64,000 bases of DNA from Streptomyces sp. GKU 895 (GTDB taxonomy: Bacteria > Actinomycetota > Actinomycetes > Streptomycetales > Streptomycetaceae): NCBI GenBank assembly GCA_002027195.1, contig MWJO01000021.1, positions 1-64,000 of the forward strand. Direction: 5' to 3'. The position numbers were made by a program, and so were the translations under genes. Each line of letters starts with the position of its first letter. Within the stretch, counting starts at the first letter, position 1. Shown one piece after another: positions 22,851 to 33,859 of the stretch. The notes beneath the pieces were generated by a model. That model made no database searches. It had not been told where the DNA came from and saw only the letters and a list, made by a program, of their open reading frames with translations.

Positions 22851-24273
22851 GTGAGCGACCAGCCCCGTCGGCCCCGCCCGTCCGGCAAGCCCTACCGTCG
22901 GCCCAAGAAGGACCCCGTCCGCATCCTCGCCTTCGAGGCCCTGCGGGCCGTGGACGAGCGGGACGCGTACGCCAACCTCGTACTGCCGCCGCTGCTGCGC
23001 AAGGCGCGGGAGAAAGGCGACTTCGACGGGCGGGACGCCGCGCTCGCCACCGAGCTCGTCTACGGGACGCTGCGGCGACAGGGGACGTACGACGCGGTCG
23101 TCTCCGCGTGCATCGACCGGCCGTTGCGTGAGGTCGACCCGCCGGTCCTGGACGTGCTGAGCCTCGGGGTGCATCAGCTGCTCGGGACGCGCATCCCGAC
23201 CCACGCCGCCGTGTCCGCCTCCGTCGAGCTGGCCCGGGTGGTGCTCGGTGACGGGCGGGCCAAGTTCGTCAACGCCGTGCTGCGGAAGGTCGCGCAGGAC
23301 GACCTGGAGGGGTGGATCGCCAATGTCGCGCCGCCCTACGACGACGATCCCGAGGACCATCTCGCCGTCGTGCACTCGCATCCGCGGTGGGTCGTGTCCG
23401 CGCTCTGGGACTCCCTCGGGGGTGGGCGCGCGGGCATCGAGGCGCTGCTCGCCGCCGACAACGAGCGGCCCGAGGTGACCCTCGTCGCCAGGCCCGGCCG
23501 GGCCACCACCGAGGAACTGCTGCGCGAGGAGGCCGCCGTCGCCGGGCGCTGGTCGCCCTATGCCGTACGGCTGACCGAGGGCGGCGAGCCCGGCGCCATC
23601 GAGGCCGTACGGGACGGGCGGGCCGGGGTGCAGGACGAGGGCAGCCAGTTGGTGGCCATCGCCCTGGCCAACGCGCCGCTCGACGGCCCCGACGAGAAGT
23701 GGCTCGACGGGTGTGCGGGTCCCGGTGGGAAGGCGGCGCTGCTCGGTGCGCTGGCCGCTGAGCGGGGGGCCATGCTCCTCGCCTCCGAGAAGCAGCCGCA
23801 TCGGGCGGGACTCGTCGCCAAGGCGTTGGCCGGGAATCCGGGGCCGTATCAGGTGATCGCCGCGGACGGGACACAGCCGCCTTGGCGGGCCGGGAGTTTC
23901 GACCGGGTGCTGGTGGATGTGCCGTGCACCGGGCTGGGGGCGTTGCGCCGGCGGCCCGAGGCGCGGTGGCGTCGGCGGCCTGAGGATCTCGAGGGGTTCG
24001 GGCCGTTGCAGCGCGGGCTGTTGCGGACCGCGCTCGACTCCGTGCGGGTGGGGGGGTGTCGTCGGGTACGCCACGTGCTCGCCTCACCTCGCTGAGACTC
24101 GGGCCGTTGTGCAGGACGTGCTCAAGCAGGTGCCGGATGCCGAGCTGATCGACGCGCGGCCTCTGCTGCCCGGGGTGCCTGAGCTTGGTGAGGGGCCTGA
24201 TGTGCAGTTGTGGCCGCATGTGCATGGCACCGATGCGATGTATTTGGCGTTGATTCGGAAGACAGCGCCGTAG
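22851..24273 (+). pseudogene. rsmB: 16S rRNA (cytosine-C5)-methyltransferase RsmB (one frameshift)
   Basis: RsmB/Sun, about 473 residues when restored. It methylates C967-type positions in 16S rRNA. A NusB-like N-terminal domain (about 20-160) is followed by a SAM-dependent methyltransferase domain with [20 protein letters not shown] and the catalytic TCSPH motif. A run of seven Gs at 24050-24056 contains one G too many, which shifts the frame just before YATCSPH; reading resumes to the TAG at 24273. The GTG at 22851 has GGAG ten bases upstream. The gene normally follows fmt directly, but here a MITE-like element separates them. Confidence 0.92.
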
Positions 24274-24288
24274 GGGTCGGCCCGTGGT

Positions 24289-24337
24289 GCCAGTGCGGGT
24301 GCGTGGGGGCCGTTCGCGCAGTTCCCCGCGCCCCTAA
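24289..24337. repeat. Dispersed Streptomyces intergenic repeat, copy 1
   Basis: The core CGCGCAGTTCCCCGCGCCC is preceded by a G/T-rich lead (GTGCCAGTGCGGGTGCG). The same pair of blocks occurs at 32905-32960. It sits between the convergent rsmB and MMPL genes, and the MMPL stop codon lies inside its CCCCTAA end. Confidence 0.75.
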
Positions 24338-26475
24338 CGGCGTTGTCCCACCGTCGTCTCCTCAGGGGCCGGCGTCTCGGCTCCGTCCTCCTTCGACAAC
24401 CGGTGCGGCCACCACACCTTCGGACCCAAGTCCAGGAACAACGCCGTCACCAGCACGGATCGCACGATGAACGTGTCCAGGATGATGCCCAGCGCCACCG
24501 CGAAACCGATCTCCGCGAACGCGACCATCGGGAGGGTGCCCAGGGCGGCGAAGGTGCCGGCCAGGACCAGGCCCGCCGAGGTGATCACCGCGCCGGTCGC
24601 CGCGAGGCCGGTCACCACGCCGGGGCGGGTGCCCTGGCGGGCGGCCTCCTCGCGGATGCGGGTCGTGAGGAAGATGTTGTAGTCGATCCCGAGGGCGACC
24701 AGGAAGACGAAGACGAACAAGGGGAAGTCCGTCGACTCGCCCGCGTAGTCGAACACGTACCTGAATGCGAGCGCACTGAGCCCCAGGGCCGCCGCGAACG
24801 ACAGGATCACCGTGCCGATCAGCAGCAGCGGAGCGATCAGCGCCCGCAGCAGGGCGCACAGGATCAGCATGACCACGACCAGGACGAGCGGGATGATCAG
24901 CTCGTTGTCGTGGGCGGTGGCCTTGTCCATGTCGAGCAGGGCCGCCGTACCGCCGCCCACCTGGGCGTCGGCGTCCGGGATCGCGTGGACGGCGTCACGT
25001 ACGCGCTCGACCGTCTGTTTGGCGGCCTCGCTGTCGGACGGTGCGGTCATCGTCGCCTCGAAGAGCACCTTGCCGTCGTACGAGGGTTTCGTGCCCGGAG
25101 GCAGGCCCAGGGAGTCGGGGACCACGCCCCGGGTGCCCGCCACGGCCTCGCCCACCTGCCGGGCCTGGGGCTGGTTGCTGACGATGACCAGCGGGTCGCC
25201 GCTGCCCGCCGGGAAGTACGTGGCCGAGACCTCCTGGCCGGAGATCGAGTCCGGCTTGCCGGTGAAGGCGTCGGCGTTGCTGATGCCCTCCGCGCGCAAC
25301 TGGATCAGGCCCAGGGAGCAGATCGCCAGGGCCACCGCCGTGACGCCCCAGATCATGCGGGGGCGGCGGGCGATACGGCGGCCCGTGCGCGCCCAGATGC
25401 CGCGGTCCGTGGGGTCGGCCGAACCGAAGTGCGGGATCGCCGGCCAGAAGATCCAGCGGCCGCAGATCACCAGCAGGGCGGGGAACAGGGTCATCATCGC
25501 CAGCAGTGCCACCGCGACGCCGATCGCGGCGACCGGGCCGAGGCCTCGCGTCGAGTTCATCTCGGCGGCCAGCAGCACCAGCATGCTCAGGACGACCGTG
25601 GCGCCGGACGCGATCACCGCCGGGCCCGCCCGGTGCAGCGCCAGGGCCATGGCCTCGTGGCGGTCCTCGTGCCGTCGTAGCTCTTCCCGGTAGCGGGCCA
25701 CCAGGAGCAGGGCGTAGTCCGTCCCCGCGCCGAAGACGAGGACCGTGAGGATGCCCGCGCTCTGGCCGTTGACCGTCAGGCCCGCGTGTTGCGCCAGCAG
25801 GTAGATGAACGCCTGCGCGGTGAACAGGGCCGCGATCACCGACAGCAGGGGGACGATCAGGAGGGTCGGGCTGCGGTAGGTGATCAGGAGCATCACGATC
25901 ACCACGCCCATCGCCGCCAGCAGCAGGGTGGAGTCGATGCCCTCGAAGGCCTCGGAGAAGTCCGCGGAGGTGCCGCCCGGGCCCGTGATGTGCACGGCGA
26001 GGCCGGCGCCGCCCTTCCCGGTGATGTCCCGGATGGAGTCGACCGCGGGGGCGATCTCCTCCCAGCCCTTCTCGTCCATCGTGATGGGGACGAGGATCTG
26101 GGCCGCGCGGGGGTTCGTCTCGCGGTCGTAGACCGGGCCGCGGGTCTCGGCCCCGCGGACGCCGTGGTCGCGGAGTTGCTTGAGCTGCTGGGCGTCCTGG
26201 GTGATCTGGGCCTTGTCCTGGGCCGTGAGGCCGCTCTCGCGCGCGTAGATGACGACCGCGGGGATCTGCTCGGGCCTGAAGTCCTCGGAGATCTGGAGGA
26301 CTTGGGTGGACTCGGCGGAGCCGGGCAGCCAGGACGCGGCGTCGTTGTCCTGCGCGTCGGTGAGCTTGGAGGCGAGGGGCGCGGTCAGGAAGAGCACCAC
26401 CAGCCACAGCACCAGGACGACCCACTTGGCCCGCCGTCCGCACACCAGATGTGCGATGCCCCGGTTCTCGGTCAT
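24334..26475 (-). CDS. MMPL/RND-family transporter
   Basis: An MMPL-family membrane protein of 713 residues, similar to YdfJ-type exporters. The first membrane helix is at about 17-37. A large outer loop (about 38-170) is followed by five or six helices with the GTDYALLL motif. A second outer loop and a second helix bundle with ALGIDYNIFL repeat the pattern. Such proteins use proton motive force to export lipids or drugs; the substrate is unknown. The ATG at 26475 follows GGGGG by five bases; a GTG two codons earlier is possible. The stop lies inside an intergenic repeat. Confidence 0.9.
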   Translation of the reverse strand: MTENRGIAHLVCGRRAKWVVLVLWLVVLFLTAPLASKLTDAQDNDAASWLPGSAESTQVLQISEDFRPEQIPAVVIYARESGLTAQDKAQITQDAQQLKQLRDHGVRGAETRGPVYDRETNPRAAQILVPITMDEKGWEEIAPAVDSIRDITGKGGAGLAVHITGPGGTSADFSEAFEGIDSTLLLAAMGVVIVMLLITYRSPTLLIVPLLSVIAALFTAQAFIYLLAQHAGLTVNGQSAGILTVLVFGAGTDYALLLVARYREELRRHEDRHEAMALALHRAGPAVIASGATVVLSMLVLLAAEMNSTRGLGPVAAIGVAVALLAMMTLFPALLVICGRWIFWPAIPHFGSADPTDRGIWARTGRRIARRPRMIWGVTAVALAICSLGLIQLRAEGISNADAFTGKPDSISGQEVSATYFPAGSGDPLVIVSNQPQARQVGEAVAGTRGVVPDSLGLPPGTKPSYDGKVLFEATMTAPSDSEAAKQTVERVRDAVHAIPDADAQVGGGTAALLDMDKATAHDNELIIPLVLVVVMLILCALLRALIAPLLLIGTVILSFAAALGLSALAFRYVFDYAGESTDFPLFVFVFLVALGIDYNIFLTTRIREEAARQGTRPGVVTGLAATGAVITSAGLVLAGTFAALGTLPMVAFAEIGFAVALGIILDTFIVRSVLVTALFLDLGPKVWWPHRLSKEDGAETPAPEETTVGQRR

Positions 26476-26609
26476 GGCCACCCCCGCAGCCGTTCGCCCT
26501 CACGGTCGGCGGCCCAATATGGCACGTACCGTCCCGGAGCAACATCCGTTGAACGGCTTAGGTCTGGACCGGCGCGAACATTCGTGCCCGGACATGGCAG
26601 GCTTGGCAC

Positions 26610-27296
26610 ATGGCCGTGCAGATCAACCCCAGCATCCTGTCCGCAGACTTCGCCCGCCTCGCGGACGAGGCGAAGGCGGTGGAGGGAGCCGACTGGCTCC
26701 ACGTCGACGTCATGGACAACCATTTCGTCCCGAACCTCACGCTCGGCGTGCCGGTCGTAGAGTCGCTGGCCCGTGCGACGGACACTCCGCTGGACTGCCA
26801 TCTGATGATCGAGGCCCCCGATCGGTGGGCGCCCCAGTACGTCGAGGCGGGGGCCGGTTCCGTCACCTTCCACGTCGAGGCGGCCGCCGCGCCCGTCCGG
26901 CTCGCCCGGGAGATCCGCGCCAAGGGCGCCCGCGCCTCCATGGCGCTGAAGCCCGCGACGCCCATCGAGCCGTACGAGGATCTGCTCCCCGAGCTCGACA
27001 TGCTGCTGATCATGACCGTGGAGCCGGGCTTCGGGGGACAGGCGTTTCTCGACATCATGCTCCCGAAGATCCGCCGCACCCGCGAGTTGATCAGCAAGCA
27101 CGGCCTCGAACTGTGGCTCCAGGTGGACGGCGGAGTCGCGGCCTCCACCATCGAGCGGTGTGCCGACGCCGGAGCGGACGTCTTCGTCGCCGGTTCGGCC
27201 GTCTACAACGCGTCCGACCCGGCCGAGGCGGTACGTGCACTGCGCAACCAAGCGGAAGGGGCCACCGCCAAGGCGAGCTGGGCATGCGGCCACTGA
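26610..27296 (+). CDS. rpe: Ribulose-phosphate 3-epimerase
   Basis: Rpe, 228 residues. It interconverts ribulose 5-phosphate and xylulose 5-phosphate in the pentose phosphate pathway. The TIM-barrel motifs are intact: [13 protein letters not shown] at the N-terminus, [25 protein letters not shown] and DGGV, which carry the metal-binding His/Asp residues. The C-terminal phosphate loop reads AGSAVYN. The ATG at 26610 is used. It is transcribed divergently from the MMPL gene and is followed 78 bases later by a sugar-responsive regulator, which may respond to a related sugar phosphate. Confidence 0.96.
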   Translation: MAVQINPSILSADFARLADEAKAVEGADWLHVDVMDNHFVPNLTLGVPVVESLARATDTPLDCHLMIEAPDRWAPQYVEAGAGSVTFHVEAAAAPVRLAREIRAKGARASMALKPATPIEPYEDLLPELDMLLIMTVEPGFGGQAFLDIMLPKIRRTRELISKHGLELWLQVDGGVAASTIERCADAGADVFVAGSAVYNASDPAEAVRALRNQAEGATAKASWACGH

Positions 27297-27374
27297 GCCA
27301 CAGGAACGTGAACGGCTCCCATCAGGGCTGATCGAGTCCGCCGGATCTGCAAGGATGAACGGCGAATCCAGAGT

Positions 27375-28418
27375 GTGAACAGCAGTGAGGAGATGGCCGT
27401 GTCGGGTATGTCGGCGGGCCGGTCAGCCATGCGGATGGGACCCGCTGAGCTGGTGCAGGCGGCGGCCATGGCCCGCCGCTTCTACCTCGAGGGCAAATCG
27501 AAGATCCAGATCGCCGAGGAGTTCGGCGTGAGCCGCTTCAAGGTGGCCAGGGTCTTGGAGACCGCTCTCGAACGGGATCTCGTACGGATCGAGATCCGCG
27601 TCCCGGCCGAGCTGGACGCCGAGCGCTCGGACGCGCTGCGTGCCCGGTACGGCCTCAGGCACGCCGTCGTGGTGGAGTCCCCGGCGGACGCCGAGGAGTC
27701 GCCGGACCCCGAGAACCTCGGTGAGACGGCCGCCGACCTGCTCGGCGAACTCGTCAACGAGGGCGATGTCCTGGGGCTCGCCTGGGGCCGGTCCACCATC
27801 CACATGGCGGCCGCCCTCGACCGGCTGCCGCCGTGCACGGTGGTGCAGCTGACGGGCGTGTACGACGCCGGGACCGCCGAGCGCGGCTCGGTGGAGGCGG
27901 TACGGCGTGCGGCCCAGGTCTCCGGCGGGGACGCCCACCCCATCTACGCGCCGATGCTGCTGCCGGACGCGGCCACCGCGGCCGCGCTGCGCAACCAGAC
28001 CGGGATCGCGCGGGCCTTCGAGTACTTCGACAAGGTCACCGTCGCCTGTGTGTCGATCGGCTCCTGGGAGCCGGGCATCTCCACGGTGCACGACATGCTG
28101 AGCGACGAGGAGCGGGCGCACTACGCCTCCCTCGGCGTCGCCGCCGAGATGTCCGCGCACCTCTTCGACGCCCAGGGGCGCCGGGTGGGCCGGGACCTGG
28201 GGGAGCGGTGCATCACCGTCAAGGCGGACCAGCTCCGCCGTATCCCCGAGGTCGTCGCGATCGCGGGCGGGGCCCGCAAGGCGATGGCGATCGACGCGGT
28301 GCTGCGGTCCGGGCTGGTCACCAGCCTCGTCACGGACACGTCCGCCGCCGATGTGCTGATGGCGGCGGGGCCGACGCCGAAGCCCGCGCTGAACAGGGCT
28401 GACCCGGACGGCCTCTGA
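27375..28418 (+). CDS. SorC/DeoR-type sugar-binding transcriptional regulator
   Basis: A 347-residue regulator. An N-terminal helix-turn-helix (about 35-75, with KIQIAEEFGVSRFKVARVLE in part) is followed by a SorC-type sugar-phosphate-binding domain (about 85-335) containing GLAWGRS and the late GGARKAMAI segment. The first GTG at 27375 is listed, but GAGGAG at 27387-27392 is better spaced for a GTG at 27399, so the protein may be eight residues shorter. Its place after rpe suggests control by a pentose or related phosphate. The targets are not evident; no clear operator was found nearby. Confidence 0.88.
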   Translation: MNSSEEMAVSGMSAGRSAMRMGPAELVQAAAMARRFYLEGKSKIQIAEEFGVSRFKVARVLETALERDLVRIEIRVPAELDAERSDALRARYGLRHAVVVESPADAEESPDPENLGETAADLLGELVNEGDVLGLAWGRSTIHMAAALDRLPPCTVVQLTGVYDAGTAERGSVEAVRRAAQVSGGDAHPIYAPMLLPDAATAAALRNQTGIARAFEYFDKVTVACVSIGSWEPGISTVHDMLSDEERAHYASLGVAAEMSAHLFDAQGRRVGRDLGERCITVKADQLRRIPEVVAIAGGARKAMAIDAVLRSGLVTSLVTDTSAADVLMAAGPTPKPALNRADPDGL

Positions 28419-28458
28419 CGGAAGGTCGGGGGAGGGCGGCCGTGGCAGCGTGGGTGAC

Positions 28459-28830
28459 ATGCCGCTGCGGTTCGTCCTCTGCCTGCTTCTCCTCGTGCTC
28501 GGGTGCTCGTCGACCCGGGCCTCCGACGAGGCCACTCCGTCGTGGGTCGGTGACATGGCCACGGTCCAAGAGGCCCGGCTCCCCGCGCAGGCCCGCGAGA
28601 CGCTCGAACTCATCGACGCCGGCGGGCCTTTTCCGTACTCCAGGGACGGAGCCGTCTTCGGGAACCGGGAACGGCTGCTCCCCGCCCACGAGCATGGTTA
28701 CTACCACGAGTACACCGTCCCCACGCCGGGCTCGCGCGATCGCGGGGCCCGGCGCATTGTCACGGGCCGGGGCGACGAGATCTACTACACCGACGATCAC
28801 TACAACTCGTTCCGGGCGGTGCTGAGATGA
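28459..28830 (+). CDS. RNase Sa-like guanyl-specific ribonuclease, exported
   Basis: A 123-residue member of the RNase N1/T1 (barnase/RNase Sa) family that cuts RNA after guanosine. The catalytic residues line up with RNase Sa: Glu84 (YYHEYTV), Arg99 (GARRIVTG) and His114 (DDHYNSF). The guanine-binding FPYSRDG and NRE segments are also kept. The N-terminus is a signal sequence ending VLGC (13-16), which fits a lipobox, so the enzyme may stay attached to the membrane surface. The ATG at 28459 is used; a GTG three codons earlier is possible. The barstar-family gene overlaps its stop by four bases. Confidence 0.9.
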   Translation: MPLRFVLCLLLLVLGCSSTRASDEATPSWVGDMATVQEARLPAQARETLELIDAGGPFPYSRDGAVFGNRERLLPAHEHGYYHEYTVPTPGSRDRGARRIVTGRGDEIYYTDDHYNSFRAVLR

Positions 28831-29129
28831 CCGAAGTTGTGGTCACGCTGGACCTCGACGGGGTCACCGACAAGGCCGGGCTGATGGACCGCTGCGCGCG
28901 GGACCTGCGGCTGCCGGACCACTTCGGCCGCAACTGGGACGCCCTGGCCGACGTCCTGTCCGACCCGGGCGTCTGGCCCGCGGAAGCCGTCGAGGCCGGG
29001 ATCGTGGTCGTCGTACGGCACTGGGAGCGGTACGCCGAGGCGCGGCCGGAGGAGTGGGCGGTGGCGCGCGAGGTGTTCTCCGAGGCGTCCGTGCCCTCTG
29101 TGGCGCTCGCCCTTGGAGGATCCTCCTAG
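28827..29129 (+). CDS. Barstar-family ribonuclease inhibitor
   Basis: A 100-residue barstar-like protein. Barstar blocks the active site of barnase-type RNases with an acidic helix; here the segment around DHFGRNWDALADVLSD (about 31-46) is the recognisable inhibitor helix. The ATGA overlap with the RNase gene couples translation, so the inhibitor is made whenever the enzyme is. This protects the cytoplasm before export. No signal peptide is present, as expected for an immunity protein. Confidence 0.92.
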   Translation: MTEVVVTLDLDGVTDKAGLMDRCARDLRLPDHFGRNWDALADVLSDPGVWPAEAVEAGIVVVVRHWERYAEARPEEWAVAREVFSEASVPSVALALGGSS

Positions 29130-29218
29130 TGGCCCTCTGACCTGCTTGGACGATCTGTCCGGGCATCGCATTCCGGTTGACATGGGACAATGAAGTACGT
29201 GCTCTTCCCCCTGGCTGA

Positions 29219-30703
<1,485 letters not shown>

Positions 30704-30725
30704 GCGCGCCGCTGGGGAAGCCGTA

Positions 30726-30792
30726 TTGCGGGACCGCACAACAAACAGGCGCCCGCATGCGATGAACGCAACGATCTTGCGCGTATGCGCAA
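30726..30792. promoter_or_regulatory. Two Lrp-like palindromic boxes upstream of the permease
   Basis: TTGCGGGACCGCACAA (30726-30741) and TTGCGCGTATGCGCAA (30777-30792) are two 16-base inverted repeats of the form TTGCGn6GCrCAA, 51 bases apart start to start. Additional TTGC/GCAA pieces lie between and after them. The spacing of about five helical turns and the neighbouring Lrp/AsnC gene suggest that they are operator boxes for that regulator. Confidence 0.55.
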
Positions 30793-30939
30793 AGTTGCTG
30801 CATTACGACCGTGATGCCCTGGCTCATAGGGTCATGCGCTGTACGTGGCGTGGCGGGGACCCCGCTCGGTGGGTTCCCGCTTGCGCGGGTGCCCCGCCGG
30901 TCCCCCTCGCGCCGACCGCAGCGACGAAGGAGTCAGCGC

Positions 30940-32415
30940 GTGCTCGACCAAGGCGCACCCCCGCACCCCCGCACCACACCGTCCCCGGGTCTCGGTGCAC
31001 GCCTGATGCGGCGCAAGCCCGTGGAACGCCTGGTCGCCGAGGGCGGCCAGGGCGAGGGCGGCAGTCTGCGCCGCACCCTCGGGCTGTGGCAGCTGACCAT
31101 GATCAGCATCGGTGCCACCCTCGGCACCGGCATCTTCGTCGTCCTCGGCGAGGCCGTGCCCAAGGCCGGCCCCGCCGTCACCCTGTCCTTCGTCATCGCC
31201 GGACTGACGGCCCTCTTCTCGGCCCTGTCCTACGCCGAGCTCGCGGGCACCATCCCGGTCTCCGGCTCGTCGTACTCGTACGCGTACGCAACCCTCGGCG
31301 AACTGGTCGCCTGGGTCTGCGGCTGGTGCCTGCTGCTGGAGTACGGCGTCTCGGTCGCCGCCGTCGCGGTCGGCTGGGGCCAGTACCTGAACGAGCTGCT
31401 CGACGGGACCATCGGCGTCACCATCCCGGACGCGCTGTCCGCCCCGCCCGGTGACGGCGGCATCTTCAACCTGCCGGCGCTGATCGTCGTCCTCCTTGCC
31501 ATGGCGTTCCTGCTGGGCGGGGCGCGCGAGTCGGCGAGGGCCAACACCGTCATGGTCGTCGTGAAGATCGGTGCGCTGGTGCTGTTCTGCGCCATCGGCA
31601 TCCAGGGCTTCCGCGCCGGCAACTACGAGCACTTCATGCCGCTCGGCATGGCGGGTGTCAGCGCGGCCGGGGCGACGCTGTTCTTCTCGTACATCGGCTT
31701 CGACGCCGCCTCCACCGCCGGCGAGGAGGCGAAGAACGCCCAGCGCGACCTGCCGCGCGCGATCATGCTGTCGCTGGTCATCGTGACCGCGCTGTACGTC
31801 CTCGTCGCGGCCGTCGCCGTCGGCGCGAGGCCCTGGCAGCGGTTCGGGGACTCCGAGGCCGCGCTCGCCCAGATCATGCGCGAGGTGACCGGACAGAGCT
31901 TCTGGGGGACCCTGCTGGCCGCGTGCGCGGTCATCGCCATCGCCAGCGTCGTCCTGACCGTCCTCTACGGGCAGACTCGCATCCTCTTCGCGATGTCCCG
32001 GGACGGGCTGGTGCCGAAGGTGTTCGGGCGCGTGCACCCGAAGACCGGCACGCCGCGGGCCAACACGGTGATCGTCTCCCTGTTCTGCGGTGTCCTCGCC
32101 GCCGCGATCCCGCTGGGGCAGCTCGCCGACGCCACCAGCATCGGCACGCTCTTCGCCTTCGGGCTGGTCAACATCGCCGTCGTGGTGCTGCGCCGGACGC
32201 GTCCGGAGATGCCGCGCACCTTCCGGGTGCCGCTGTCGCCGGTGCTGCCGGTGCTGGGGCTCGGCTTCTGCGTCTGGATGATGGGCAGCCTGTCCGCCGT
32301 CACCTGGGTGGTCTTCGGAGTCTGGATGGCGGCCGGGCTCGTGTTCTACTTCGTATACGGCCATCGCCGTTCCCGTCTCGCGACGACCGCAACGCCCGCA
32401 TCACCTGAGAGCTGA
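30940..32415 (+). CDS. APC-family amino acid permease
   Basis: A 491-residue amino acid transporter of the APC superfamily, closest in character to the cationic amino acid (CAT/YfnA) group. About 12 membrane helices follow a cytoplasmic N-terminal stretch of about 45 residues. The first helix carries the GATLGTGIFVVLG motif that binds the amino-acid backbone, and FFSYIGFDA marks helix 6-7. The GTG at 30940 is chosen because AAGGAG lies seven bases upstream; longer frames have no such site. An Lrp-type regulator follows ten bases after the stop, so the pair is one unit. Confidence 0.92.
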   Translation: MLDQGAPPHPRTTPSPGLGARLMRRKPVERLVAEGGQGEGGSLRRTLGLWQLTMISIGATLGTGIFVVLGEAVPKAGPAVTLSFVIAGLTALFSALSYAELAGTIPVSGSSYSYAYATLGELVAWVCGWCLLLEYGVSVAAVAVGWGQYLNELLDGTIGVTIPDALSAPPGDGGIFNLPALIVVLLAMAFLLGGARESARANTVMVVVKIGALVLFCAIGIQGFRAGNYEHFMPLGMAGVSAAGATLFFSYIGFDAASTAGEEAKNAQRDLPRAIMLSLVIVTALYVLVAAVAVGARPWQRFGDSEAALAQIMREVTGQSFWGTLLAACAVIAIASVVLTVLYGQTRILFAMSRDGLVPKVFGRVHPKTGTPRANTVIVSLFCGVLAAAIPLGQLADATSIGTLFAFGLVNIAVVVLRRTRPEMPRTFRVPLSPVLPVLGLGFCVWMMGSLSAVTWVVFGVWMAAGLVFYFVYGHRRSRLATTATPASPES

Positions 32416-32425
32416 ACCACCCACC

Positions 32426-32878
32426 GTGCTCAACGATCTCGACGAACGCATCGTCCACGCCCTCGCCGAGGACGCCCGCCGCTCCTACGCGGACATCGGG
32501 CAGATCGTCGGCCTGTCCGCGCCCGCGGTGAAACGCCGCGTCGACCGGCTGCGGGCCACCGGCGCGATCACCGGGTTCACGGTGCGGGTCGATCCGTCGG
32601 CGCTGGGGTGGGAGACCGAGGGGTTCGTCGAGATCTACTGTCGGCACAACACGTCGCCGGAGACGATCCGGCGGGGTCTTGAGCGGTACCAGGAGGTGGT
32701 CGCCGCGTCCACGGTCACCGGGGACGCGGATGCGGTCGTGCAGGTCTTCGCGTCGGACATGCGGCACTTCGAGAGGGTGCTGGAGCGGATCGCCGGGGAG
32801 CCGTTCGTGGAGCGGACCAAGTCGGTGTTGGTGTTGTCGCCGTTGCTGAGGCGGTTCTCGTCGGGGGCGCCGGGGTAG
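32426..32878 (+). CDS. Lrp/AsnC-family transcriptional regulator
   Basis: A 150-residue Lrp/AsnC-type regulator. An N-terminal helix-turn-helix (about 5-55, LNDLDERIVHALAEDARRS start) is followed by an alpha/beta ligand-binding RAM domain (about 65-145). The GTG start lies ten bases after the permease stop. It probably senses an amino acid carried by that permease and binds the TTGCG palindromes upstream of it; both points are inferred from context. Confidence 0.93.
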   Translation: MLNDLDERIVHALAEDARRSYADIGQIVGLSAPAVKRRVDRLRATGAITGFTVRVDPSALGWETEGFVEIYCRHNTSPETIRRGLERYQEVVAASTVTGDADAVVQVFASDMRHFERVLERIAGEPFVERTKSVLVLSPLLRRFSSGAPG

Positions 32879-32904
32879 GGGCGGGGGCGAGCTCGGGGCG
32901 ATCT

Positions 32905-32960
32905 GCCGTGTGCCGGGTGCGGGTGGTTCGTGGCTGGTCGCGCAGTTCCCCGCGCCCTAA
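32905..32960. repeat. Dispersed Streptomyces intergenic repeat, copy 2
   Basis: It repeats the 24289-24337 element: a GTGCCGGGTGCGGGTGG lead, then GGTCGCGCAGTTCCCCGCG and CCCTAA. Like copy 1, it lies between the 3' ends of convergent genes, here lrp and gntR. Confidence 0.8.
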
Positions 32961-32967
32961 AGGCCCT

Positions 32968-33707
32968 TTACTCCGCCGTCTTCCTCGCCAGCGCGTTGTT
33001 GTCCATCGAGTTGTGGACGCTGAAACTCACCGCGTCCGAGCGGTAGCGGTCGTCCGACCACTCCACCGGGCGGCCCTCGCGCGTCGTCGTCACGCGGCGG
33101 ACCCGCAGCAGCGGGCTGGTGCGGCGGACGGACAGGAGGTCCGCGTCCTGGGCGCCCGCCGCCACCGCGTCGATGACATGCTCGCCGTACGCGAAGACCA
33201 ACCCGGTGTCGTCGTACAGGCGTTGGGTGACGGACGGCAGTCCGGCTCGATGGGTTCGACCGCCGGGGAGATCCAGTCGGCGTACACCGTCCGTTCGAGG
33301 AGCACCGGTTCGCCGTCCAGGCCGCGGACCCGCAGGACGTGCAACACCGGCGTGCCCGTACGCAGTTGGAGGCGTACGGCGTCCTCGGCGGTGGCCGGCC
33401 GGTACTCCTGCGTGATCACCTGGCCCGTCGCCTCGCGGCCCATCGCCCGCGCCCACTGGGCGAAGCTGCGCAGCTCCGCGAAGCTCTGGCTGCGGCGGCT
33501 GGCCAGCACCACGCGGCGGGCGCCCTGGCGGGAGCCGATGAGCCCCTCGGCGGTCAGGGCCGCGACCGCCTGGCGGACCGTGCCGCGTGAGACGCCGTAC
33601 TGGGCCGCGAGGTCCGTCTCGGCGGGCAGGCGGCTGCCGACCGTGTACTCCTCGCGGTCGATCGCCCGGCGCAGTTCGTCGGCGATCTCCTCGTGTCGCG
33701 CCGCCAT
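32968..33707 (-). pseudogene. GntR-family (HutC-type) regulator with one frameshift
   Basis: A GntR regulator of about 246 residues when restored. The winged helix-turn-helix (about 5-70, with AAQYGVSRGTVRQAVAAL) is followed by a UTRA effector-binding domain (about 90-240). One base is missing near 33241 in the middle of the UTRA domain, which splits the reading. The ATG at 33707 follows GAGGGGAAGC. It is divergent from the ABC transporter operon. A palindrome of the HutC/DasR style lies upstream of that operon, so it most likely represses the transporter until its ligand appears. Confidence 0.88.
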
Positions 33708-33727
33708 GCTTCCCCTCTGAGTCGAAT

Positions 33728-33739
33728 GCTGTGCACAGC
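33728..33739. promoter_or_regulatory. 12-bp palindrome upstream of gntR
   Basis: GCTGTGCACAGC is a perfect palindrome 21 bases upstream of the gntR start. It may be an autoregulatory site or part of the promoter; the motif does not match known GntR boxes closely. Confidence 0.3.
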
Positions 33740-33859
33740 GTGACCAGCCTAGTCGACATCTGGCGATGGGTGGAGGGGACCTTGATTGGCCCGGAATTCG
33801 GGGGTCAGGGTTTTTTCAGTGTTTACGAAGACGACACCAGCGGCAGCCTTACTGGGGCC

